A stretch of 64,000 nt of DNA from Takakia lepidozioides (GCA_030704615.1 CM060732.1:57827053-57891052); one strand, 5' to 3'; counted from the stretch's first letter, positions 48,660 to 59,510 are shown. Notes: a model not told the origin generated them from the sequence alone. Program-made: numbers and translations.

Positions 48660-50550
48660 TGATTTCCCGCTCTCGTTGAACCTCCTGAACATATAAAGGA
48701 TGGATGCGGGAGGTCTTAGCGTGGAAGAACCTCGTTATCTCAACAGCAGGAATTTAGGCATTGGGAAACATAAGGTGAACACACTGACTGCAACGATGTC
48801 AGGACAGCAGGAGGAATTGCTAGCATGACAGACGTTTACACATCCTTACCTCAAAATCCGCCACCAAATTCTCACCTTTCTTTTGAATCAAGTCAACTCC
48901 TCAACCACATCGACGAGTAGTTCCCTCTTCCCTCGAGCCTCCATAACAACTCCAGTATCAGGTACTGGATCCGATCACCAGTGAGCGACAGATGATCGAA
49001 CACTATCTCAAAATTGCAGACAATTCATCTCCAATATCTGGACGCCCCTTCACAATTCGAGTCCCGATAGCAATTCTATAGACCAAGGACTCCTTTTCCT
49101 GGAAATTCAAACCGCCTATCGTCCAGGAGACCAAAGCACCACCAGCAACCTTATTGTAGCTTAGTTCAGCCTCTCTGTACATCTCTCTGTTCTTTTCTTT
49201 ATATGTTTTGACTAGGATGCAGGTCAACGACCGCCTACAAGCACGGCGGGACCCGTGCTTGCAAGCCATTTCATGCCATTCTTTGGCCTTTTACTTCACT
49301 TGCCCTTCGAATCCCCTGCATTCGAACAACCACCATCGCTGTTCCTTCTCGAGTATCTTGGGACTTCATGTTCGAGCATGCCACAGCGAGCCCTAATGGA
49401 TGAAAAATCAGTATAACATAACGGTAACACCTTCCTGGACAATTGAAAGCGTTCACATGAACGAGAGATAGTGGATGGATGGACTTTCTTCCTCGTTAAA
49501 TCAACGAAGTAAACTCCGAGATGTTTCATGAATGAATGTACGTTGACAGGGCTGTTTCATTCATCCGATTGCTGGTCGGTAGTTAAAGTTTGGTTAACTT
49601 GCGTCGCAAGTAAGTTAAAGACTAAAGACACAGAGGCGGATAATAAGGCGGCGACTCACTGCTTCTGGAAGCTCCTTCTTACCACGCCTTCCCACACGTG
49701 CCCTTTCATTCGGTGCTGATTAGGTTTTCCGTAAATCGTACTGCACACATCCATTTTTGCACTTCCCACATCAATCGAGCCGCATAAAACGTGCTCGAAA
49801 TTGAATGCGATCCCGAGTCCGTGGATCTTTTCACACTCCTAAACCGAAGTGCTTTTTGCATGGCACTTCTTGTCACATACTTACTACCTAGCGAGTTGCA
49901 AATCCGGAATCCGGATATACCTATTCAGGTTTTCAGCATGCGGTCAAAGTGGAGATGGCGCAACTTGGGGGACACTCTTGTCAGTCCTGGACCCATGCAG
50001 AGCTTTCGGTGAATAAGAAATCATATGTGATTGTATTCTAAAGACCGTGTAGACCTCGTTGGCAGAGCATCCATTTTCGTAACGCTCTCGCTGCCAAACA
50101 CCCACCGTGTGAATCGTTTGCGTCAACGAACTGACAGATCTGGCGCCCGCATGCCCAGGAAGTCCACGAGCTCGTATTTAACAATTTAAAGGGACTGCAT
50201 TCCCAAAAAGCTGATGTGCCAGAGACTACTTTTATGTAGTTTAGTAGGTACACAAGTCTTTTGACACTGCTTGTCAGCGGTTTTTTATTTTCATTTTTCA
50301 AAAGTCGCTCGCCGGGACACCTGTGAACTTTACCCGATGTCCACGTGGCGAGACTAACTAGGTGGCACGTTTTGACGGATCGATGGCGTGATCGAACACC
50401 CCTTATTCCACGCTGGCGATTTCCCCCACAATTCATTTCTACAAGTATGTAGCTCAGTCATTTGCCAAAAAGAAAAAACAATCCCCCTGTTCTGTTTTAA
50501 AAAAAAAAAAAAAACACTGAGTCCTTGTAAGTACAGGGGAACTGCTAAGA
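48660..50550. other. Region upstream of ABCB
   Basis: This should include the ABCB promoter and 5' UTR. Short frames (for example 49003-49269 and 50038-50436 on the minus strand) have no recognised domain. An A run of about 15 is at 50500-50515. I see no gene. Confidence 0.45.
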
Positions 50551-50559
50551 ATCTTGTTC

Positions 50560-51050
50560 ATTCATGAGCAGTCTAAAAGGTACCGAATTTCGAATACACG
50601 ACTGGGTCTGGACTCTGCAGAGAACAACAGGGGTCAACACCAAGACAGGCTCGGATCCGGACTGTACCGGGCCGGCCGAGATCCAGTGTGCTGCAAACTT
50701 GGGGTCCCTGGCCAGTACATTTTAATAGATGGGCGCTCCAAAGGATTCCTTAGAGCAGATATTTAAAAAAACTTGATGTTGATGATCTCACGGCGATTTA
50801 GAACTAGTCTCCTACCTTAACCACTACAATGTCACCTTTTCGCTAAATGTATTAGAGTTTAGCCAAAACCTACGTATTAGGTATTAGGGTTTAGCCAAAC
50901 CTTTCAACGTGGCCTTCTGTCTTGCCGAGAAACAAAAACTCGGCAGCAGCTGGCATCCTAAAGATATATATTAATGAATCTATTAGGAGCGGCTCTAAGG
51001 ATTTCGTAGAGCAGGAAAAAGGGGAAAAGTCGAATTATTATTTATATCCG
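50560..51050 (-). repeat. Composite repeat, uninterrupted copy
   Basis: On the minus strand it contains CTCGGCAAGACAGAAGGCCA, a TTTAGCGAAAAGGTGACATT block, ATCATCAACATCAAG, a T run, AAATATCTGCTCTAAGG, and GTTTGCAGCACAC. It is inverted relative to 53093-53290 and 54155-54563, and forms arms of about 200 bp with the former across a spacer of about 2 kb. It shows the empty form of the site that holds the TTAA element. Confidence 0.7.
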
Positions 51051-51285
51051 CTCCAAGGGGTTTTATTTTTTATTTTTTAAAGGGAAACACCTGGGAGCGA
51101 CAGCTCACAAATCAGGCCCCTTCAATAATAGTGAGAGGAGAAAATAACCTCTTTTCACATTAACCCCCCATGAGGCATAGGAATGGGGCACCACCCAGGA
51201 ACCATACCATACCCGTCAATAGCAAAATTTGACCCCAGAATCGTCTGGGTGGCACTTGGTGCACTTAACCAATTGAGCTAGTGAC
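51050..51285 (-). mobile_element. tRNA-derived SINE-like repeat
   Basis: Minus strand: TAGCTCAATTGGTTAAG at 51263-51280 fits an RNA polymerase III A-box. A weak B-box-like GGGGTCAAATTTTG follows about 30 bases later. The repeat ends in CTCCCAGGTGTTTCCCTTT and an A-rich (TAAAA)n tail. The 3' end is shared with 2120-2200. The B-box match is poor. Confidence 0.45.
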
Positions 51286-52489
51286 TGTTGGTCAAGGATT
51301 TCTGAGAGCGGGAAAATGAAAAAAGACGAATTATTATTTATATATGCTATAAGGATTCCTTAGAGCCAGAAGAAAATATAAAGATAAACCAATGAACGGT
51401 AAACCAGTCCAAAGTATTGTTCAAGTGATGAAGATGTTCGTATCACTATGTCCGAGCAATGGTTGGAGAGGTTGATCTTGAAATTTGGATTGACAGAGGC
51501 TAACAAGCAGGGCTCAGTTGCTTGAATTTGTAGAAAGAGAGAGAAGACTCCAGCCAAAGTTGGCGTAACTAAGAGCCACTTCACGTCACGGCTACTGCCC
51601 CTTTCGAGGGTGGGCCCTATAAAGAAACAGATGTCTAGGGGACACCGTGTAAGGAGGGGTAAGTAATGGATAGGTACCTAGGGTACCTGAGGAAACCTTG
51701 AGGCATGAGTGTGAAAATAAATCCTTGTTTGAGGCGTGGCGTGACGACCAATGAATGACATACTAATTGGCCACACCTCATGCGTTTTTTACAAAAGACA
51801 CTTGTCATTCCTGCAATTTGTGAGAGAGGTTTCTCAAAACAAAATGCTATCAAAAGCCATTTGAGATCTTGCTTGAAGTTGGATATTTTGGACGCTTTGA
51901 GGCGAATGTCATTATGTGGAATCAAGTTGGAGAATATGGATTAGGGGCGGTGTTCGAAGTGTGGCGCAACTTGGGAAATCGAACTTTGAATTAATTGTAA
52001 GAAGTTCACACTTCTTTATCATTTTTAATTTTAATTTCATATGATATGGTTGTGTGAGTCAAAAATTTCTCAACTTGTCATGTGAAAGACGTTTTCTCAA
52101 AGTTGTCTGTCATAGTGAAAGTCCAAAAAAAGAACATGTCAAAAAAAATGTAGGGCTACCTGTCAAAAAATAAAACTGTTAGCTATTACCTCCCTAAAAT
52201 GCGCGAGTCGGACACATGGAAACTTGTTCGATTTTACCTCTCCAATGTTAGGCAAACTACCTACTTAACATGTAGTTTGGTCGTCTACCTTATGCCCAAA
52301 GTGGAAAGGGCCAATCCGCCTCAAAATGCTTTGTTCCCAAACTCAAAAGTGGCCACAATAGTTTCGGATCGAGCTCAAAGTAACTATTTCCTCCCGCTGT
52401 TCCTATGCACTTTACGCCCTTGTTTTCTTCACTCTCTTCACGACCTGAATCTTGTAGGGAATGACACATAAAAGAATTACTTAAATATT

Positions 52490-53085
52490 AATAATTGAAA
52501 TAATATATATATAAATAGGCAAGGACTACACTTACCCAATGCAAGCGTGTGAGGTGGTGGGCCCGTTGGCCTAAGCTTGGGGAGGCTCCGGCATACCACA
52601 TGTCAAATCTCTTCCCCCACTATAAAGGTAGAGAGCGCTCCACACCTCCGGTTCCCTCCTCACGCTCCCCATTTTTAGGACCGTGTTCCCAAACATTTTC
52701 CAATTTACCGGCAAGACTCCTACGCTTGCATTCAACTCGTCGGGTAAGCGTAGTCTGCTCCATTTAAATATAACAATATATATTATATTATTAAAAACTT
52801 ATTATCATATTGTATCATGCTTTCAACTTCAAATTCATCATTTCAATCTAAAACCAATCAATCAAATTATTTATCATATTACATCTCAAAAATTACAAAT
52901 GTACTAAATATAATATTTATATTAACGAATTTATTTTAACTATTAATCAGAAATATGAATATACATATATTACTTAATATAAAAATAAAATTATAATATA
53001 GTAATATACAATAATATACTATTATATTGTTTTCTACTCATATTTCATCATTTCAGTAAGTTCAAAATCCATTCAATCAAATTAT
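52490..53085. other. AT-rich non-coding stretch
   Basis: Two AT-dense parts (52500-52515 and 52765-53075) flank about 250 bases of ordinary composition with a TATA-like TATAAAGG at 52621. There is no coding frame with a domain. The AT-rich part consists mainly of TATA/ATAT runs. Confidence 0.5.
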
Positions 53086-53092
53086 TAGGGTG

Positions 53093-53290
53093 CCAGGTAG
53101 TGCCAAGTTTTTGTTTACCGGTAAGACAGAAGGCCACGTCTACAGGCTATGACTAAACCCTAACACCTAATACGTAGGTTTTGGCTAAACTCTAATACAT
53201 TTTAGTGAAAAGGTGACATTGTAGTGAAGGTCGAAGACTAGTTCTAGAAATGTCATCATCGCCATATCATCAACATCAAATTTTTTTTAA
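53093..53290 (+). repeat. Composite repeat, left part of the copy interrupted by the TTAA element
   Basis: It runs from GTGCCAAGTTTTTGTTTACC through AAGACAGAAGGCCACGTC, GCTAAACTCTAATACATTTT, GTGAAAAGGTGACATTGTAG and ATCATCAACATCAAA to a T run ending in TTAA (53287-53290). The repeat resumes at 54151. Confidence 0.75.
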
Positions 53291-54150
53291 CCCCTAAACG
53301 ACGAGGCGACCCGAAATGAGTCGCCTCATTTTTTTATCCAGCCAATGAAGTCCGATGAAGGTGCTGCCTGAATGAAAATTGTAGCCCCCAATGTCTTCAC
53401 ACGCAGGACTTTATGGCACCCCGGACAGATCATTTCTCCGCCGTCAGGATTTTTTGGAAGCGGATGCAAAATTTTGGGTGGAGGGGGGTGGGGCCACGCA
53501 TGTTGACCGGCGACGTGATAGGCCCTTATGACGACACATGCGCGGTTGCCTGGGTCACATGCAATTCGGGCTGTCATAATCCTTCGCGGGAAAATCACTC
53601 AAAGCTCCATCCGAGATGCAATTTGCCCCAAATGCCGCAGTTTTTGGGCAGGGTGCTTTGAAAGATGCCACTGCATAGACTGACCGTTGCAATTTAGATT
53701 TGGCCCAAAATTTCCAGTGACCATGGGACCTCCATGATCTGCTTTGGAAATTCTCAATTGTAAGCCTACCCCCATCCACATACAAAGCAACCCCCATTTA
53801 AACTCGTTGGATTGTCCTCAATTTTTTGACAAAGCCTACGGGATGTGAGGAGGCAATGGAATATGGAGGGCATTTGCCCTGGAAAATTTTGCAACATTGC
53901 TCACGGGCTTGGTCAAAATGCACTTTTGGGACCTTTTTTTGCTTTTTGTACAAAATTGACCTAACTTATTTGTTGTAATATCTCAAATGGAACGGTCAAA
54001 TAGTTTGGGATTGGGGGTGCCTGTGCATGTACTAGGTAGGGACACGTTTCAACGGTTCATCCCTGTGGATGAAAGGGGGTAGCAGGGTGGGCCAGTTTTG
54101 TCCAAATGGACAAAAATAGCTCTTGTCGTTTAGGGGTTGTCGTTTAGGGG
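53291..54150. mobile_element. 860-bp TTAA-flanked non-autonomous DNA transposon
   Basis: The left end is CCCCTAAACGAC and the right end is GTCGTTTAGGGG, perfect 12-bp inverted terminal repeats, with TTAA on both sides (53287-53290 and 54151-54154). Just inside the left end is a hairpin, GAGGCGAC/GTCGCCTC (53303-53327). The right terminal repeat is doubled in tandem. No transposase frame is present. TTAA duplication is the hallmark of piggyBac-type elements (Kolobok also uses TTAA), and the CCCC-TA start resembles piggyBac ends. Uninterrupted sister sites at 50760 and 25430 confirm the boundaries. Confidence 0.8.
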
Positions 54151-54154
54151 TTAA

Positions 54155-54563
54155 TATCTGCTCTAAGGATTTCTTAGAGCGGGAAAAGGGGAAAAAGATG
54201 AATTATTATTTATATCCGCTCTAAGGAATCCTATTTATATCCTTAGAGCGGAAATATATATATATATATATATTCCTCCTCTAAGGATTCATCCGAGCCT
54301 GTAACGGGCCGACCGATATCGTTAAAGTGTGCTGCAAACTTGGGGTCACTGGTTGGAAACAGTACATTCTCATGCACGAGCTGGGATGTAATAGATTCAT
54401 TAATATATATCTTAGGATTCTAGCTAGTGCCAAGTTTTTGTTTTTCGGCAAGACAGAAGGCCACGTCGGTAGGTTTTGGCTAAACTTTAATACATTTTAG
54501 CGAAAAGGTGACATTGTAGTGAAGGTCGAAGACTAGTTCTAAAAATGTCATCATCGCCAAATC
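54155..54563 (+). repeat. Composite repeats adjoining the chromovirus 5' LTR
   Basis: The right part of the interrupted copy (ATATCTGCTCTAAGG, then the palindromic CTAAGGATTTCTTAGAG block and an (AT)n run at 54253-54272) is followed by another copy, from GTGCCAAGTTTTTG (about 54428) to ATGTCATCATCGCCAAATC at 54563. The second copy stops exactly at the LTR; its continuation is at 25449-25310 on the minus strand. Confidence 0.7.
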
Positions 54564-55212
54564 TGTCACGGACATAGTCTAGAGGAACTTACTAGGAGTA
54601 AATACCAGAAGTTATCAAGTTACCATGTTACCAACAGTTATCATGACTTACCGTGATTTACTATGATCTACCATGATTTATCATTACTTACCAAGTTATC
54701 GGGAGTTTATCAAATTACCAAGAGTAACTTGGGAAACTGCTCAGGAAGCTTCATTTGGAGGAAACTTCTCTATCAAGATACCTCATTTGTTTAAAGAAGC
54801 TTCTCCATCAATAAACCTTTGTTTAATCTTGGAAACTTCTCCAGCAAGCAACCTCCATAGGGGAAGCTTCTTAGAGAAGCTTCTTAGTAGCCAGTATATC
54901 TATGAGGCGAGACTGGACACTCTTCAGTCTCGCCAACTCAAGTTCAAGCTACTCTTGTTCCAAGTCCAGTACTTCAGTCCAGCTTCCAGTATCTAGTCCA
55001 GTTTCCAGTATCTGGTATTCTAGTCCAGTTTCCAACATTCCAGTATCCGAGTCGAGTTCCAGTATTTTGTACTCTTGTCCATTGTTATAAAGATCATCTT
55101 GATTCATGTTTACCTACCATGCATTCGGCCACGCCAACCTTGACTTCTTGTCTAGTCTTGTACCTCTAGTCTGATATCTTGTTTGTGTTCAGTCATGTTC
55201 TCGTCCTTGACA
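54564..55212 (+). repeat. 5' LTR of the chromovirus
   Basis: About 649 bp, TGTCACGG to CCTTGACA. It is near the reverse complement of 25450-26101. It carries the same TTACC-rich upstream part and a probable TATA at 54894-54902 (AGTATATCTATG against TTATATATAC in the other copy). The two LTRs differ by scattered changes that were not counted. Confidence 0.85.
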
Positions 55213-55250
55213 GTTTGACGAGACTAAAGTTTGTTCCTTAGTAAGTTAAG

Positions 55251-56691
55251 ATGGAAGGCACATTTGCGGAAATGGTCGTCACATTGCAGAGTCTTCAGCT
55301 CCAGATGCAAGAACTTCGTGCCTCTACTGCCCAACTAAAAGCTGATCAGTTTCAAGACCTTGGCAATGCTCTCAACAATTTGCAACAACAAATTTCAGAG
55401 TTGAAGGAGTCGAACAATGGATCTTCAACCTTACGAGTCCTTACTACAACAAATCCTACTGCAACGGTTCCTCCAAATCTTCAACAGATTACAAGGGAAC
55501 CAAAGGTCAACATGCCCGAGAAATTTGATGGGATGAGATCAAGATTTCGCGGTTTTGTTCAACAAGTACGATTGTTCCTACGACTATATCCACAACGCTA
55601 TTCTGATGAAGGTATTCAAGTAGGATTCGTGGGCACCTTTCTATCAGACATTGCCCTATCTTGGTTTGCACCGCTATTAGAGAAAATTTCGCATTTACTA
55701 TACAATTTTGAAGCGTTCATGTCCGAGTTCACTGCAACGTTTGGAGATAATGATAGAGAGAGAGTTGCAGAGACAAAGATGCGAAATCTTCAACAAGGAG
55801 CACGTCCAACTTCCGTTTATGCTGCCGAATTTCGACAACTTGCGTGCGACCTTGACTGGAATGAGAAGAACTTCATTAGTCAGTTTCAATGTGACCTAAA
55901 AGATGATGTTAAAGATTTGTTGCTGACAATGTCAAACGTGAGTACACTGAGCGAATTCGTCACCCAAATCATTGCATGCGATAATCGTTGGTTCGAAAGA
56001 CGTCAAGAGAAGCGATCTGGATGGACGACGATGCACCATGCCGCTGCTACTACGGCACCAAATACAACGATCATCGGACATCCGGTAATGATCCTATGCA
56101 GATTGATGCTGTCCGATTCAAGCCATTGACGCCACATGAAAAACAAAGACGGCGCTCGAATGGATTATGCCTTTATTGCGGAGAAAATGATCACATGACA
56201 TTAAACTGCCTCAACAAGAGAAGATTCAAAGCTCGGGGCACCACTCAAGTGTTCGATACGAGGAGGTCGGAAAACGAAAATGTTCAGTCACAGTACGGAC
56301 CATGCGGCTGCACACCCCAAATTCCTCACCAAAAAAAGATCTCTTTCTACCTCCTGTATCTTGTTTCACATTTCCAGTAAAGATCAGGATGCAAAATCGA
56401 GATATCTCCGTAGAAGCACTTTTGGACTCGGGCGCTTCAGCGTGTTTTATTGACAAAGACTTTGCAAAGCAACACAATTTACCGCTCGTAAGAAAGAAAT
56501 TCTCAGCCCCTGTTGAAGTTATCGATGGACGACCGTTAGCATCAGGAAATGTTGACCATGAAACTCGACCCCTTGAAGTGAAGCTTAAAAATCAAGCATC
56601 ACAGATTGTTTTCAATGTCATCCAGTCTCCAACGAATCATGTGATCCTTGGACTTCCCTGGTTTGTACTTCATAATCCTGATATCGACTGA
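55251..56691 (+). pseudogene. Chromovirus gag and protease
   Basis: The first frame (55251-56129) starts MEGTFAEMVVTLQSLQLQMQ, has a coiled-coil-like N-terminus (about residues 10-60), then the retrotransposon gag domain (MPEKFDGMRSRFRGFVQQV through YAAEFRQLACDLDW). A shift at about 56040 leads to a CCHC zinc knuckle, CLYCGENDHMTLNC (about 56167-56210). The protease follows in another frame (56302-56691), with ALLDSGASACFIDKDF and HVILGLPWF. RT does not follow. The sequence changes character just after the stop at 56689, the inferred rearrangement point. Confidence 0.85.
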
Positions 56692-56810
56692 CAATCACGA
56701 AAAAATTCGGTAAGACAAAAATGCAAAAGTACCAAAGGTATTCAACCCCTGTTTTTTTGAGCTAGAGCCTTCATGAGAGCTACAAAAAAAAAGGCGACAT
56801 TTGCACTTTA

Positions 56811-56890
56811 TGCGACAGGCCCCAATACCTGCTAGATATTGGCCTCAATAGACCCCAAATAGTTCTCAAACAGGCCCCCAGTAGGCTCCA
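56811..56890 (+). repeat. Single unit of the 66-bp minisatellite family
   Basis: GGCCCCAATACCTGC, GATATTGGCCTCAATAGACC and CCCCAAATAGTTCTCAAAC match the last units of the array at 27850-28168, in the same orientation. Confidence 0.7.
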
Positions 56891-56909
56891 AAAATATCCA
56901 CAGTCAGTC

Positions 56910-57370
56910 GATTTTTCATCCATCACTGACCGAATTTCATCCAAAACCGCGATTTCTCATCCACAAGTCCAATATTTTATCCGTCAGTGCGATATTTCAT
57001 CCACTGGCACGATATTTCATCTGCTGGCGTAGTTTCATCCGTCGCCGCAATTTTTCATCTGATGGTACGATAAATCATCCGCTGCCACGATTTCATCCGC
57101 TGACGCAGTTTCATCCGTCGCCACGATTTTTCATCCGATAGCGCGATAGTTCAACTGCTGACGCAGTTTCATCTGTCGCCGCAATTTTTCATCCAATAGC
57201 GCGATAGATCATCCGCTGGCACAGTTTCATCCGTCGCCGCAATTCTTCATCCGATAGCGCGATAGTTCATCCGCTGATGAGATTTCATCCGTTGGCGCAG
57301 TTTCGTCCACTGCAACCGATTCCCATCCAGGAGGGCCAATTTTCATCCACTGGCTCAATAGTTCATCCGA
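56910..57370. repeat. Minisatellite built on TTTCATCCG
   Basis: A monomer of about 18-22 bp with TTTCATCCG and GCGCGATA or GCCGCAAT variants is repeated about 20 times. Longer units of about 65 bp (CGCAGTTTCATCCGTCGCCG plus CATCCGATAGCGCGATAG) recur three to four times between 57085 and 57290. Confidence 0.75.
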
Positions 57371-57399
57371 TGGGACAATGGTGGTACTCCCAACTCTGG

Positions 57400-57510
57400 G
57401 GCAATGTTCCCACGCGTTCCCATGCGTTTCCACGAGTTCCCAAGGAGTTCCCAAGCGTTCTCACGTGTTCCCTCGAGTTCCCAAGTGTTCCCACGTGTTC
57501 CCAAGCTAGA
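57400..57510. repeat. Minisatellite built on GTTCCCA
   Basis: About nine copies of a 11-12 bp unit (CGTTCCCACG, AGTTCCCAAG, TGTTCCCACG and similar) adjoin the previous array but share no motif with it. Confidence 0.75.
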
Positions 57511-58229
57511 GTTTGCGCCGCTTTGCCTCTGCGATTGCTGCAACGAGCTATGGCTTCTATGGAGCAACCAGAGGTGTTGTTCTTAGTTTCTTGAGCATCA
57601 ATAGACCACCAAGAGTGCCTCTAAACTCCCTGAGCAAGCTCTCTTTCTCTATAGAACTTATTGAAACAAGCATAGAACAAGCTATTGAGCTTTATATGGC
57701 ATACCCTCTTTTAACCATCGCATGCACTCATAGTGCTTCCTTCCATGGCCATAGTGCACTTCTTAGAGCTCCTAATCCAGCCCTGCACTTGCCACTTCCA
57801 TAGACATGCTCTTCCCAAGCTTGGGATTGAAACCCCAACTCAAAGCATGCTCTACAAATACACTATTCTGCCCCAAAGAGAAATCAGATGTCTACCTCCA
57901 CTCATAGCTTTCATAAGCTTGAAGTTGAAGACTCCCACAAGCTGAAACCATGCTCCACACATGCACCGCTTGCTCCCTTAATACCTGAGCTCTTCTTGAA
58001 CTCCTCAAACCGTGCAACACTTACAGAACAAGAACTTCTTCACAAGTTCTCAAACTTTTCAATGGGGCTCTCCTTGAAGACCTCCTCTTGTACATAAACA
58101 CCACAAGGCTTTCTTCTTGCAAACCCTACAACACCTTGTAACTTAAGAGCTATCTATTAAGCTCTCATTCACACAAGTGCTAACTATGCTAACACATTGC
58201 ACTCATCGATGTAAGCAGGTCTTCTTCTA

Positions 58230-58665
58230 GTGATACGGAAATGGTGAAAAGAGGAGAAACCACTCTATCATGTTATATAAGTCAAGCCAATGGCACCTTT
58301 GCTAAAAGACTCCACCATACAGACCTCACCCACTCTCCATCTCAAGTACTAGAGCTATGACGGCGAGAGAGGCCTCGGGAGGCTCAACTAGAAGAAGACG
58401 AGCCTGCCTACTTCTCACATGGAGATAACCTCCCCACGTCCCAAGTGAGGTTCGTCACCTCACTTGGCAGATGGAACCAAATGAAGTCCCAATGCCAACA
58501 AAATACAAATATAAATGTATAATGTCTTAATTAGCTAGAAATAACAATTTCTAACTAATTACAAACAAAACCATGACAGCTGTCGTGCACCTAAGCATCG
58601 TGCCACAACACACATCGCTGTCCAATCACACTTCCTAGAATATAGTCCTAGAAAGCCACGCCACA
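58230..58665 (-). repeat. LTR of a second methyltransferase-type element
   Basis: Minus strand: it begins TGTGGCGTGGCTTTCTAGG and shares GGCACGATGCTTAGGTGCAC, GACAGCTGTCATGGTTTT and CCAAGTGAGGTG...CTCACTTGGGAC with the LTR at 37170. A purine tract (GGGGGGGCGAT) stands just upstream. The far end is diverged, so the left boundary is approximate. Confidence 0.65.
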
Positions 58666-58923
58666 ATCGCCCCCCCTAGCTAGTGATTAGGTCCCTCTAA
58701 CACCGGATAGCTTGCAAGTATCCACCCCAATAAGATCATCGCTTGGTCTTCAATCGCACAAGTCCCAACACCTGAAGTCGATAGATCAAGAGGCCGGGTA
58801 CAAACGTAGCCCCATTGTTAATCGCCTTCATGCAATCCATGATCTTCAGTTGAGTATCCATGGCATTGAAGCCCCACTAGCTAGACCTTGGATCACTTGT
58901 TCGCCTCACCATTGTCATGCCCA

Positions 58924-59154
58924 CTACCTCTGTCCAAGGCATCGTGGACACAACCATTCTCCGATAGGAACTTCCTCAAGTGGCAGTGTCAAGCATCCCA
59001 TGTGCCACCCCCTTGAGCATTTGTCACACGCCAACATGGTTGCGGCGCCACCAGCATGCCCACATAGCATGCAACGCAATCCTGCAGATCCCACTATCCT
59101 CCCATCCACATGTGGAAGTGACATGGCGCACAATTGCGCACATGGTCCTTCCAT
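58924..59154 (-). pseudogene. PHD finger at the C-terminus of Pol (second copy)
   Basis: Frame of 76 codons with a complete C4HC3 zinc pattern: LRCMLCGHAG, MLACDKCSRGWHMGC and EWLCPRCLGQR, ending in a stop. PHD fingers typically read histone H3 tail modification. Directly upstream, in another frame, is the Pol tail found in the first copy (LRVREVLPSGV...GRDDMVWKDHVRNCA); a one-base deletion near 59115 explains the frame change. The finger therefore stood at the end of Pol, where chromoviruses have a chromodomain. Confidence 0.8.
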
Positions 59155-59225
59155 ACCATGTCATCTCGACCCTCCAGAGTCAACACTCCTGAAGGCAACA
59201 CCTCCCTGACCCTTAGAATCACACG

Positions 59226-59510
59226 TCATGTTGTGACATCCAAGGTTGTAGGCGCTGTCTGCTGCAAATACACATCGTCCCCAGGGTGGAAACGCCGAAC
59301 ACTTGGTCGATATCCCCCTCCGCGTATAGTGGCGTACCTCAATGTGTCTCGGTGTTGGATAATAGCAAGGTTCTCAAAAGCCATAGGCATGACTCTCTTG
59401 AACAACTCTGCCCGCTGGGCACATGCTTGTGTCCACACATCCGGATCATCAAGGTTGAGAACTATTGCAGCCTCCCTGCAAATAGATGCAGGTAAATCCG
59501 GCTCTCGGAT
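59226..59510 (-). pseudogene. Integrase C-terminal module (second copy)
   Basis: Minus strand: WTQACAQRAELFKRVMPMAF, then RGGGYRPSVRRFHPGDDVYL and QQTAPTTLDVT, close to the inverted integrase block of the first copy. A stop separates it from the Pol tail. The upstream end joins methyltransferase sequence directly at about 59510, so protease-to-integrase order is lost and RT is deleted. Confidence 0.8.
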
